A DNA stretch of 64,000 nt, taken from the NCBI RefSeq assembly GCF_001522545.3, contig NC_031769.1:133132689-133196688 (forward strand), read 5' to 3'. Each line of letters starts with the position of its first letter. Position 1 is the first letter of the stretch. Below the pieces are notes generated by a model. The model had not been told where the DNA came from, ran no database searches, and saw only the letters and a list, made by a program, of their open reading frames with translations. Shown here piece by piece: positions 48,001 through 59,930 of this stretch. A program made the position numbers and the translations under genes. Source of the stretch: Parus major (Eukaryota; Chordata; Aves; Passeriformes; Paridae).

Positions 48001-51000
48001 TGTTTTACTAAAATGTGTTGTTTTGCCAAAATTGAAATATTTTGTTAAATTGCATCATTTTTGATAGTATTTGATAGAATCCTGTCTGAAGTCCAGAGTA
48101 CATTCAAAAAGAATTAAAGAGATAACAAAAATTTTTACATTTGATGGAAAAGCACATATTCTGAATAAATTCATATTTTTTTCACTAATCATTGAATTTG
48201 TTTAATGCAGGTACTGAATGCAGAAAAAAATAAAAATATAATAAAAATCAAATATAATAGAAATATAAACATCCATGGGGTCAGAAAATGTTTGTCTTCC
48301 AATCCATTCTGTTTCAGTTCGTAAGGAAATAGCCTGAATAAAACACTATATTGTATCATCTTGAGATTAATTTTATACAACTTTCTGATACATAAAATAA
48401 TATATTAGCACACAAAAAACTCTTCTTTTTGTACTTCCAAGTGCAATATTGGGTTTGTTGCTTTTTTTTATTGTAAAATTTAAATATTTTGACAGAACCA
48501 CTAAAGTTGTATAAAATACTTATGGCTACGAAGTTGCAAAGACTCCAGGTTAAGATGCAATATTGTACCCAGCAAGTTACACCATTAATTCATTGTGAGT
48601 AGGCAAAAATGCATTAATTTAATCGTGTGTTTGAACATTTCCTGGTTGTTGATTGAAGGAGAGCGATTTGATACCAAGGAAGGAATCTTCCTGTACAAAA
48701 ACATATAAACATCAATTTAATGTAAATATTGTACGTCTGGCACAAATGCAAGAAAAGATTGCCAAGAGATTTTAGTTTCTCATCTTCCAGAATGTAAAGC
48801 CCATATGGAGAAGACATTTTTTTGTCAGCCTCAAAAATGAGCTCTATTCACTTGGGTTCTGTCAGCTACCCAAGGCTACATTCCCTAGTCTCTTGTACAG
48901 GTTATTCACAAGTGAAATGGAAAAAGTGTCCCAGAGTAAAGAGTTTGCATTTGAAAGGCTCATCTGACCCTTAAGGTGACCCTTAAAACACTGATGAAGG
49001 CAAGATGGTTTTTCTTTTGAGTTTTCTAATACCTGCTCAGTATTAACAACTATTAGATTTTTCAGACAATCTCACAATATTCAATCTCCTTACCAATTGC
49101 AAGTCATATAGACAAGGCCATAGATAGAAAAGCTGTAAAAGGAGACCCATGTACATTTTATTAAGGTTGTACAATTTGTTGCTGAAAAATAAAAAGAGCT
49201 CTAATTTTAAACAAATATTCAAAACTGCTTGATGGTTCACCCATTCCTAAATCATTCTTATTATTTGGTATTTCTTCCACATGAGTAAAAAACTGATAAA
49301 GGGACTAAAAACAATCACACTGATAGCAATTATTAATGATCATTTAAAAATAATTGAATCAAAGTATTTCTCTAAACAGAATGTTTTTCTTGGCATTTTG
49401 CCTATAAATGAAATTCTTAGTTAAGATACCAGTTCTTGGTCTTAGTGGCTCTAAACTAAGCTGCATTACTTTTTTAAAAAAATTATATTTATCATTCACT
49501 CATGATAAAGTGACATTTGCTTTCTATCAGAAATTGTGGATTAGAAGTTATATATTATTTTGTCTCTAATGAATGTTATTACTCTTTACAGTGTTCATCT
49601 GTACATGAATGACTACTGTTATGAATCAATTAAGATTGTAAAATTAATACACCAAATAATTCTCATAAAAACAAAACTTTTTAAATCTTTGAACTTTAAC
49701 AGCATACACTTATTGTGGAGAGGGTTGCAGTCAAAATCTAGGTAATGTTATGTGTGTCAGCAATGTCACTGTGGCATAATACTTATTTATGCTTTAACAT
49801 AAATGATCAGACGTATCTGATCTATGTAAACTATGTAAAAAATCCCCAACTATATTCTGCAAATAATCAGGAAAATATTCCAATTTTTCTTTTTAAATAT
49901 AAAATTTCTGCCTCAGTAGCACTTTTTTCATCTTATTTTCCATTCTGCACACTATTCCAGCTCACTGAAAGGTAATTACATGAAGCACAAGATTAAAAAT
50001 ATAAATAAACAATATTCTAGTAGGTCAATTTTTCTTACATCAGGCTTTTACTCACCTTCTCTAAAAGACACTACCATTCTCTTGGCCAAACTTTCTCTAG
50101 TAGTGCAGGCACTTAAGGTCAAAATCTAAACGACCTTGAAATTTGAGACCACTTAATACATTGTAGAGGAAATGCACAAAGTCCAAAATAAATGAGAAAG
50201 AGATCAAACTCCAACCATGCTACTTTCAAAGAACTGTAATTTTCAAGAACTCAGTATCTGTACAGGTATAATTTACTCCTGCCACAGACATTCTGCTTCC
50301 CATCTAGGAACCTAAGGGGTGATGAATTTCTTAAAATGACACCATAAATAAAGATAGTATATTTATCTGTATCTGTCTTAAGAATTGAAGTAATACTTGA
50401 TATTATAAGCTTATAACATCCATAGACAATATGAATAATTTTTGCCTTTGAATGAGCCCTAGTATATCAAATTCAGAGTGTTGGGAAACTGACAGTGCAT
50501 TTTTATCCCAAAAGAAAAGCAAGATATGCAGAGAAAAAGAAACTCTTCTACCCTTTGTCACATATCAGTGTTTTCTGTGTGGCTGTTGCTGTTCCAAAGC
50601 ACTAAGAATTGAAAAATTGAATTCTGTTTTTTCTAGCGTATTTTCTTTTTAGTTGATAGCACTAATACAGGAAGAATTTTAGCACTTTTTGTATCTCTTG
50701 GGTCCTTATGTTTTTCCTCAAGCAGGTAACAATACTATAAATGGCATCATGTTTGATTATTATGCTTTTCAAAATAGATCATTCAGATAGCAAAGAGAGA
50801 AAGTTTAGCATCAAATAACAGACAAAAATATTCACTTAAAGGATAATTATCCTACCTGAAACTGAAATTGCTTTGAGCTGTCTCTCCTGCCAATCCTCAG
50901 ATCCTGTGTTGAGAAGTAAGTGCTGGAAAATATATCTGTCTGGAAAAAAAAAGTCAAAAAATGATGACAACCTGAATTGCCCCATGCCAGAGAAATGTAT

Positions 51001-54000
51001 AGTCCCAGTTCATGTATAGGCCTAATCCACACATGTCCTGGTTTGGGACCAGGACCATAAATTTACCCCAGGACAACAGGGTTCCTTCCAGACTCAGTGA
51101 GGTTTCTGGGGATTAATTCATATTTTGAAAATTGGATTTAAATGCCTTTCTAGATTATGTCTGTTGTGTTCTGCGTTTTCTAGGGCTGGAGCTCTAAGGA
51201 GGCAAATCGAGTCCCACAAGACATCTGAAGAATTTTAGCAATTGTCAAATGAGAAAAGCAGAGGACATGTAAGATGAGGCAGATTTCTATATTAATTATT
51301 AATGAATTTTTGGTACGTTGACGTATCATAGCTGATGTCAACAACATTTTCTTTCTTAGTGAAGACAAACATCAGGGAGACAGGGTTTAATTATTTTTCT
51401 GATTGTCTACTTTTAATGCTCCACTATATCTGAACTCTATCAACTGTTTTCAAATATTAAAATATATGTGTGTGTTTTATGAATTAACAGGAATGTTTTT
51501 TAAAAATGGAAAGTAACCCCATTTTCTGGGGGCCATTGACTCCCATATGCAATCATAAGTAATCACAGCTGATAATTCCCTGTAATATTTATTCTGGCTC
51601 CCTCTTGAAAGCAATTGTGTTTCTTGCCTGCACTGTTCTGAAAAAGAGTTGTTACACAATCTTGTTCTGATGCTTAAGGATATTTTTCTCACTTCCTTCC
51701 TATATTTATCCACATGCTAATTTTCACTTGTTCCTGCTTTGTCCTTTAGTTAAATAGCACATTAGATTTGTGGATATATCTTCCTTCTCAATCTATTATT
51801 TCATATCACAGTGAAATTTTCTTCTGTCATTCTTCATCATACCAATAATGCCAGTTTTGTGACATGAATTATTTTCACTACAAAACTTCTGCCCACTGAG
51901 TTCAGGTCAATAAATGAAATATTTAAAATTATTAATCTCAAATTAGTCCTTAAGAGCTCAACCAAAGTCCCTGTTCAGCACAACACCCTGGAGTCAGCTT
52001 TTTGGCAAGACAGAATGTAAGGTACTGATATTGTAATATTTCTAACTTTCTTTGTATTTATTAATGACTTTAGATTATATCTTAAGGTTATTTTCTGCAG
52101 TTTTACCTAAGAAATGCTGATTTAATTAGAAAAGATGACCACTACTGTAAAATACTTTCCCTTCAAATCACTTTTCGCAAAGCAAATAAAATGAATGTAC
52201 TAAGAAAAAAAAAACTATTTAGGGTCTATACTCAGCTATGTCCAGAAGCAGAAGTGCTAGAAATCTTAAAAGTAATTATCCTCCTACAAGTCTTTGCAGC
52301 CCAACTCTGTAGGCTCCAGAGGATCAGATAAACATCTGAACCTTCAGACACTTGTCCATGGCTTACCCAAATTCCAAGTCTTTTGGGGGTCACACATCAT
52401 TATGAATTTCCTTATTTTTATGTCTGCCAGACCCTTTTAACCCTAAATTTTCAGAGCTTCATAGACTTTCAGTGCTCAACTCCCACAAAATCCAAAGGTT
52501 GCGTGATTAAATTCCACTTAACTCTGAAAAGATAGAGTCCACTATTACTTAATGTATAACCCTGTCTAAAAAATGTCATTAACATATACAATTCACACAA
52601 CTGTGGAAACTCTAGTATCCCCTTAAGGTGAAGCTGCTGTAATCTTGCTCTGTGTATATATGTGTCAATTTTTCCCTCCCCCCATTTATGACTGCATATT
52701 AAAAGAAAACAAAAAACAGGCCAGAAAACTCCCCACAAAACCAGACTTCAGTGTGTTAAAACTCCTGAACTTTATAAACTACAGGGTCTGTAAAATAACA
52801 GAATTTACCAAGTTCTTCTATTTATGTTAACTTAATGTGTTATTTAAAAACATAAATTTAAAAACTGTACATACTTACGTGTATTTTTGTGTTTTATTGT
52901 TTTAATGTGAGAGAGACTAATAAATGGATTTACCAATTATGTCATGCTTAGCAGTACTTTTCATGTTTGAAACAAATTTTTGATCCCTTTTCCTGTAAAA
53001 CTATCTGTGCCTACACCTACTCACAGACTGAGTAAATAAGGCACCCATTTAAGATATTTTTGCATCTGACTGCCTGAAATTAGGAACATAAAATCTTCAA
53101 AGGGCTTAACTTCATTTACAGTACCCAAATTCTATCATCCTGTTCAACACTAATCACCAAGTAAAAAAAGCCTTCACAACAGTCTATTGTTTGATATTTA
53201 AACACTGTATCTATCTTTCTGACTAAGAGCCAAGATGATCACACTGCAGGTTTTTTCTACAGATATTTCAGAAAAGAGCAAGAGGAATTCAGAGCTGCAC
53301 CATGAATATTTTGAATTCCCATTTATAGCACTATTCTGTGTTGTGCGGACATATCTATTTCTCTCTTCTATTTCTTTGCCTTTGACCAGAAATAGTCGTG
53401 GAAGATGGGATGGCATATAACAGTTTACATTTTTTCAATAATCTTCAATAATCAACACTGGTATAAATGTCAATAAACAAATAAAAGCTTCTTTTAGATA
53501 TATCTCTTAGAAAGCTCTACTTATTCAGCTCCAAAAGTGTTATCAAGTGTGGTGTATTTGTCAAAAGGAAATTACTGAGCTCTGATGATTAGAAAATCAC
53601 TATTTTCTGTGACTGCTGTGGCCACAGTCCTGCAGAGACTTGCACTTGTTCTGGGCTTTGTGTGTTAGGATTAGTGCCTTCAATGTCAATGTGATTAATA
53701 AATTCAGTGCCTCACGGTGTGTGTGTTTGAACATGAATGTAAGTTATTGCAGGCTTGTCTCAGTGAAACAAAACCCTTCTGAAAGTTTTGGGTTTCTCTA
53801 GGGAGAACTTCAGAAACTGAAAACAGACTAAACTGAGGAAATAAAATAAATCTGAAGTGCTTTTCCAGTAACTGCAGGAATGGGGAGGGTGTCAATTTTT
53901 AATGGTAGAATTCAAAAGAAAAAGAACAGGATTACTTGAAAAAGCTCTTACAAATATCTTTGCATTAAGAAAAATAATTACAAGAAGTTCTATGAAGTCT

Positions 54001-56374
54001 GACTTTTGGGTACATGGAGAATTCAACTTACTGAATTAAATCTAAAACTGTATTGTCTAGACCTGTTGAGGTCAGAATGCCAAGGTTCCTAAATGACTCC
54101 TAAAAGTGTCTTTTGTCTTTTTTCAAACGGCTTTCCTGGTCATTTATTCAGCATTTTAAATGACAAGAAATTAGCCTCTAAAGTCCAAACCCCACCGTTC
54201 TCCTAAAAACCTGAGAGAAACATGAAGTCCTAAAATGATTCAAAAGCCACTTTCAATGTCTCTAGAGTAGTTACCATAAAGTTATTTCAGAATAAAGCAC
54301 ATGCTTTCAAGAGAGTGTTATATGTTTGAAAGACACAACATATTTATCATTCTAGCTCTACTCCTACAATAATCTAAGTATGACCATGAAAATATTTCCA
54401 TTTTCCTCTATGAGAACAGTGTATTGCTTTGACATCAAAGCTTAATTATACCAAGTGACAAAATGTTAGTTTGACATTGAAGCACAGCATTTTATCTAAT
54501 TTTATGGCAAAACAATATTAATTAGAATTGCAATGTGGAAATTTGTTCTAATATGACTTCCTTTCATTTTACAGTACATTTGTTTGTCAAATTTTATTCT
54601 TATTGGCAAATTAAAATGACAAATTAGTGCATAGCCTTTCACTTATTTTTTTTTTAATTCCCAAAACTGCATTAAAAGGCAATATTGACATCCTTAACTC
54701 ATTGCAATAAAACTTTGTGTCATGGCAACAAAAAGCAGTAAATTTGTGTTGAAAATTTGCTACAATTATTTCTGCAATGAAATCTCACTATTTTTCTGTC
54801 TCTCTCCTGTTGAATACCTCTTCTTAATTTCTGCCATCTTACTGGAGTTCATTACAGTCTCTGTGCTGATATTAGCAAGGAATAAAAATTAGATTGCTTC
54901 TAAAGGGATGTTTAAATTGGATAACTTGCAAAATCTCTGTCTGTACGAGACAGCAGAATGATAAATGAGCATGCTTTAAAGTGGGAAGCCCTCCAGGTTA
55001 CATGCCTCCTCAAATCCCCCTGAAAACTGGGAGCACATCACAGACATTCTGTAGTGATAGCTATCAGTAGTAATCACTTTCCAGCAAAAAAATAAATTAA
55101 ATAAATATTCAGAAGGAAAGACATAACATTAAATATTTCTGATGCAGTTAAAGCATTTACTATTTTGTTAAGAATTTAATTTGAAAAGAAGGAAAATAAT
55201 TTTCTAAGATACTGATGTAGAGAGGAATTGAAATTATGTGATTGATTTTTTTAATTGTAAAAACTTCCATCAAAGTTCAACATATATGTCTATGAACATG
55301 CTTAAGATTTATTTAACTTACTTTACTTACTTAACTTTACTTATTAACTTAAACAGTTTTCTGTTTCTGTTAAAAGAGTTCTAATGTTTTCCACTGAAAT
55401 AAATAGAAGCCACTCTGTGCTGGGGGTAGTGGTAGGGCTGTATCAGGAAGAAAATTACCTTTGCTGTACTTGTGGTACTTTTAGTACTTCTTCAATATAC
55501 TGCAGTTGTGGTTGTACTGAGATCACCATCATTTCCAAAAGAGAAACCAATAAAATAAAAACTCTCAAAAGGTTCTGTAGAGATAATAATTATCTTCAGC
55601 ATAAAAAAACCACAAGGTCAGCCCCAAATGCCTTTCCTCATGTCGAGTCACACTCAATCACACCAGAGGAACCCCACTGATTTCAGTGAGAGTGTTTCTA
55701 CCGAGGAAGTGCTGGGGTTGAAACACATCAGAATCTGCTCATAATGTGTGAATGGTCTGTATCACAGAGGTTCCATAATCTCTGTATAAACACACTGTAA
55801 ATAGTTTATACACGCTAAGGTGAAACATCCGTAATGCACTAAGCAGGTCCAACTTGCAGTACTTGCTCTCTTGGTGAAGAGTGGTGGGATTGTCCTGCAG
55901 CAAACACTGGGAGTTGAAAGAAAGGTCAACAATAGCTATAAAATAAAGTTCTACCATATGGTAAGTTATCGTTTTCATATGCTGTGAAGCATAGACTGGC
56001 CATAGAGTGAGTTTCAGAGCAAAACTGAACTTTCTAAACCTAAGCTGAGCCCAAATCATGTCAGTCGTTAAAACCTAAGTGAACTACAATCAAAATATTT
56101 TTTTTCTCTTTTCAGCTATCTAGCTCATATTTTTCAGAAAGAAATTGGAAAAAAAATTAGTGAAGAGAAGGTTTTTATCATATTATTGGTTCAAATAAAA
56201 TGTCACAAATATCTAGTCTCACATATATATATATATTTATCTAAACTGAATTGGCAATAGTCAAAGTACTCAAAGCAATAATTTCTCCTTCTCTACATGG
56301 AGCTTTGCATCATGGTCTATGTAAACCTTCATAACTCCTTTGCAAGTGACATTTCTAATATATATAACAGATCA
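45019..56374. other. Long AT-rich stretch, no gene seen
   Basis: About 11 kb with no CR1 copy and no recognisable coding exon. The longest frames (about 95-106 codons, for example minus 45083-45403 and plus 55384-55680) show no known motif. It includes a CTTA/TTAC degenerate run at 55314-55350, an 8-bp stem-loop at 51035-51055 and (AT)n at 56224-56236. The segment 54400-54980 is discussed as a possible conserved element. Confidence 0.5.
51035..51055. repeat. Perfect 8-bp stem-loop
   Basis: GTCCTGGT, loop TTGGG, ACCAGGAC. The TGTCCTGGTTT start resembles words found at avian LTR ends, but the rest of an LTR is not apparent. Confidence 0.7.
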
Positions 56375-57015
56375 AGAGAATATCTGGGGTGGGAAGGAAA
56401 CTGGAGGTCATCTGGTGCAACGCCCCTTGGTGTCAAGCCCGTACACTTAGATATAAAATAGATGCTTGGGATCACATGCAGACAGCTTTTGAGTATCTCC
56501 AAGGAGGGAGACTCCATTGGTCCCTGGGCAATCTTTATCTGTGCTCAATCACCTTCACAGTGGAAAGTGTTTTCTGATTTTCATAGGGAACCTCTTCTGC
56601 CTCAGTTTGTGCCTCAGGTCCTGTCACTGTGCACCTCTGAAAAGAGCCTGGTTCCATCCTCTTTACACCTTCCCCTCAGGTTTGCATGCATTTATGGGAT
56701 CTTTCCTGAGCTTTATCTTCTCCAGACATAACAGTCACAGCCCTCTCTGCCTCTCTTCATAGAAGTTTCAGGCCCTTATCATCTTTGTGGCACTTCACTG
56801 GGCTCTTTCCAGTGGCTCCATGTCTCTCCTCTACTGGGGATTGCAGAATTAGACACGGGACTCCAGATGTGGCCTCAGTGGTCCTGAAGGAAAGATTAAC
56901 CTTGCTCAACCTGTTAGAAACATTTTTCCTTACGCAGCTCAGGATACCCTTAACCTTTGCTGTAAAGCTGAATGTGTTGTCCACCAGGTCCCTCAAGTTC
57001 TTTTTTTGCCAAGGT
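56375..57015 (-). mobile_element. CR1 LINE, longest copy in the window (about 640 bp)
   Basis: The plus strand shows the antisense of a classic CR1 3' end in order. AACTGGAGGTCATCTGGTGC is followed by TTTTGAGTATCTCCAAGGAG, GGAGACTCCATTGG, CTGGGCAATC and TGTCACTGTGCACCTCTGAA, then AAGAGCCTGGTTCCATCCTC. Further right come CCCTTATCATCTTTGTGGCA, TCCAGATGTGGCCTCA and GTTGTCCACCAGGTCCCTCA. On the minus strand, translation starts LVDNTFSF and runs into VKGILSCVRKNVSNRL, the ORF2 region after the reverse transcriptase. The 5' end is truncated at about 57015. The 3' octamer tail is absent, and deletions and stops break the frame. Confidence 0.92.
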
Positions 57016-59860
57016 GATTTATAGCAAACTGTCCCTCAAAGATACAGTTGCTAAAAATTATTTTTCCCTCCCACTTGAAAAATTCAGAAATGTAAAAAGT
57101 TTGTCATTGTCACATAAAAAATAGATAGCCTTTCCTTTTAGAAAATCTAACAGGAATAAGTGTATGAGACTCCAGCTTTACACCACAATAATTTGGAACT
57201 AATGGACAAATGAGAGTCCTTGGAAGAATATGCCTAACTAGCTATTGCTGAATGTACATTTGAATGATATCTCAAGGAATTACTTTAACAATTTACCTTA
57301 AAACTCTCAGGGCAGCTTAATAATTGTGGGCAGAAGTCATTAATGTTTGTTATTTGGCTGGAATCAAAACAAATATTTTCATAAATCCACAAAGATTTTG
57401 CAGGGCAGCCAGATAGAGATGATTTAGTCCTTAGGTAGTGAAAACAGCAAAGGCAAGCCATCCAGGCAGACTGCAGGGCAATAGCTGGGAATTAAAAAAT
57501 ACAGAAAACCTTGCTCCTCACAAGAGCTCCTTTGTGCAGCTCAGCTTAGTCCACTTTGGGAGAGAGCCTGTTTAGGTTTGTCCTCATGGAGACTTCACAT
57601 TGTTTTGTAACAGCTTCCCTTGGCAACAGTTCAGATTGATTCAGCCAGCCTTTATTGATATGACAGACAATGCAAGCACTGTCAAAAGGAAGAGAGGAAG
57701 GGATACTGATTGGGACCTGTCTGAAATAGCAACAGTCCATTGCCTTTTAAAGAGTTTTCTTTCACCCACTTCAGTGGTAAGCTTACCACAAAAGAAATCC
57801 TTTTTGTCTCAGAAAGGTCAAAACAGATGTGCAGCAAATGAAGACAAAGTAAGGACAGATCTGACTCTAGTATCCTCACACAGCTGAACTGAAAAAGACT
57901 TGTGTAGCTTTTCAATCTATCTCCTCCCTTTTTTTCTCTTTGGGATTAGAAACTGAAGAGCCAGAGAAACAAAGACTCACTGTTTCAATCAAGAGTCCCA
58001 GGAGAATACCTGCAGTTGCAAGATTACCATTGTGATTTCTCAAAATGAAGCATGCAAAGCGAGCTTCCAACAAACATGTAAAAATTTGGTACTTTATCTA
58101 AAATATTTTCTCTAACAATTTAAAATCCCCCTATCTTAAATGCATGATGGAATTTTAAATTCATACTGGAAATAGAGCAGAAGTACTAACTGAAGAATGT
58201 ATTACTGCTTTTCCCAGTGTTGGTCTGTCTAGGGATCACTGCTAGCTACTTACAAATTGCCTGTGCTCATATGAATACTGTTCCATTTCTATTAAAATGC
58301 CCATAAGTTTAGCAGTTAATTTCCCTTTAAAAACCTTGATTTTAATACTGAAATTGACTCTGCACAATTGTGTTAACTTGAAAATTAGAAGGTGAAGACA
58401 AAGTAAAAATAAATTAACGAATAAAGGCAAAAGAAAAATATGTAAACTGTCATTGACAAATGAGAATAGATCCTTCTTTCTGGTCCTGTATACAGAACTT
58501 CACTGTTACTCTGCTTTCTATGGTGCAGAACTACAAGGAAATGTACAACCTGAAAGAGTTTTTTTCAAGCTATGTAGAAAGAACTTCATTAGTATTAAAT
58601 GTGATGTTGTACTTGCTGGAAGAGCATCAGTTCTGAGAGCTGAGGTTTAGCTTCATATTTTTGACCCTCTTTCTGGTCACTGATAGGTATGAAAACATTT
58701 TCCTAATGCAAATATTCTTTAACTGAGCCCTTGCTGCATGAGTGAGTGTGGTTTTCCTTTGGGAGCTCATTACACAGCCTTGCTCCCTTGCTCAAATATT
58801 CTGTAGCTTTCATACAGACCCTCACACTTTACAGTTGAATTATACAAGGAGACTACACATGTGAATTGCATGTGAATTTTCAAACCCTGTTTTAAAAAGG
58901 GTCTTAGCTTTGAAAAAGTAAAGCCACTAAAAACTCATTGCAGTGTTGGGTGTGGAGTCAGTGAGAGATTCTGCAGGGAAGAGACACCATCTCTTGCATA
59001 TTCATGTCTGCACTGCATCTACACTCCCCACCTGAGTGTGGTGATTTATAAGACCTTGTTTTCTTCCACATTCCCAGTCATAGGAGGAACTTTCAGCTGC
59101 AAAGCTCAGTTTCCTCTGACAATGCAGTATTATTCCTCTGACAGCAATTAATTTCTCCTGCAACAAAGATGCATTAGCTTTTAGCAAATGCAAAATTTAC
59201 TAAGGTCAGCTACCAGCTACACAATAGTAAACAGACTGATTGTTTCAAAGCAAGAAGAATTAGTTTTATCACAGAATAGAAAACTTAGCTGTGGGTCAAA
59301 GTCAAAATTATCTTTTATTAGTATCTTCCAAACATCCCCAAGCACAAATGCCTATATGTTCAGAATTTTATCATAAATCAAAGTTAACCTCACTAAACAA
59401 ATGTGCATTCTCAAGGAAAAGGAATTAAAAAAAAAAAAAAGAAAAATTCTTACTGTGAAATGAAAAATCTCTTTTTAAAATTATTAACTAAAATACAACA
59501 TTGAAACACTGAATTCAAGATAAGAAATTTTATACAAAAACACTGAGATTTCTGCCAAAGGTAATAGACCAGCTTGCAGTTCTCAGTATTTCAAGTCTTT
59601 CTATATAAGCAGTAAACACTTGTTTTCAGCAGAACATTAAATCTCCTTTAAAATTCCATCCAGAAAAATAAATACTAACAAGATTCACTATATCATGTTT
59701 TTAGAATCAGAAGATTCTAAAAGGAGAAGATTAACATAGAATATTTCCTCAGCTTCACTCAACTAGACTTACCTTTAGGATGTTTGGGCCATAACAGCTT
59801 AAACAATTATGAATGATGAAAATATTTATAAAATATTTACAGTAAGTGAATTCAACAAAC
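57016..59860. other. AT-rich DNA, no gene seen
   Basis: Frames up to 95 codons (plus 57600-57887) without a recognised motif. A poly-A run lies at 59427-59440 with no upstream gene-like sequence, so there is no evidence for a processed pseudogene. Confidence 0.5.
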
Positions 59861-59930
59861 ATGAGGTCAGATTACTGGAGGATCTTTAAGATTTCTTCCA
59901 ACCCAAACCATTCTATGATCACACACTCAA
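59861..59930 (+). mobile_element. CR1 LINE 3' stub (about 70 bp)
   Basis: GGAGGATCTTTAAGATTTCT, then TCCAACCCAAACCATTCTAT and GATCACAC, match the last bases of the CR1 3' UTR and its terminal octamer. Only about 70 bp were copied or retained, an extreme 5' truncation typical of this family's abortive reverse transcription. Confidence 0.85.

Noticed and set aside
53615..53626. 12-bp palindrome CTGTGGCCACAG
   Set aside because: Expected at this length by chance in 64 kb, and no neighbouring structure supports it.
59427..59440. Poly-A run as a processed pseudogene tail
   Set aside because: No gene-like sequence, polyadenylation context or target duplication precedes it.
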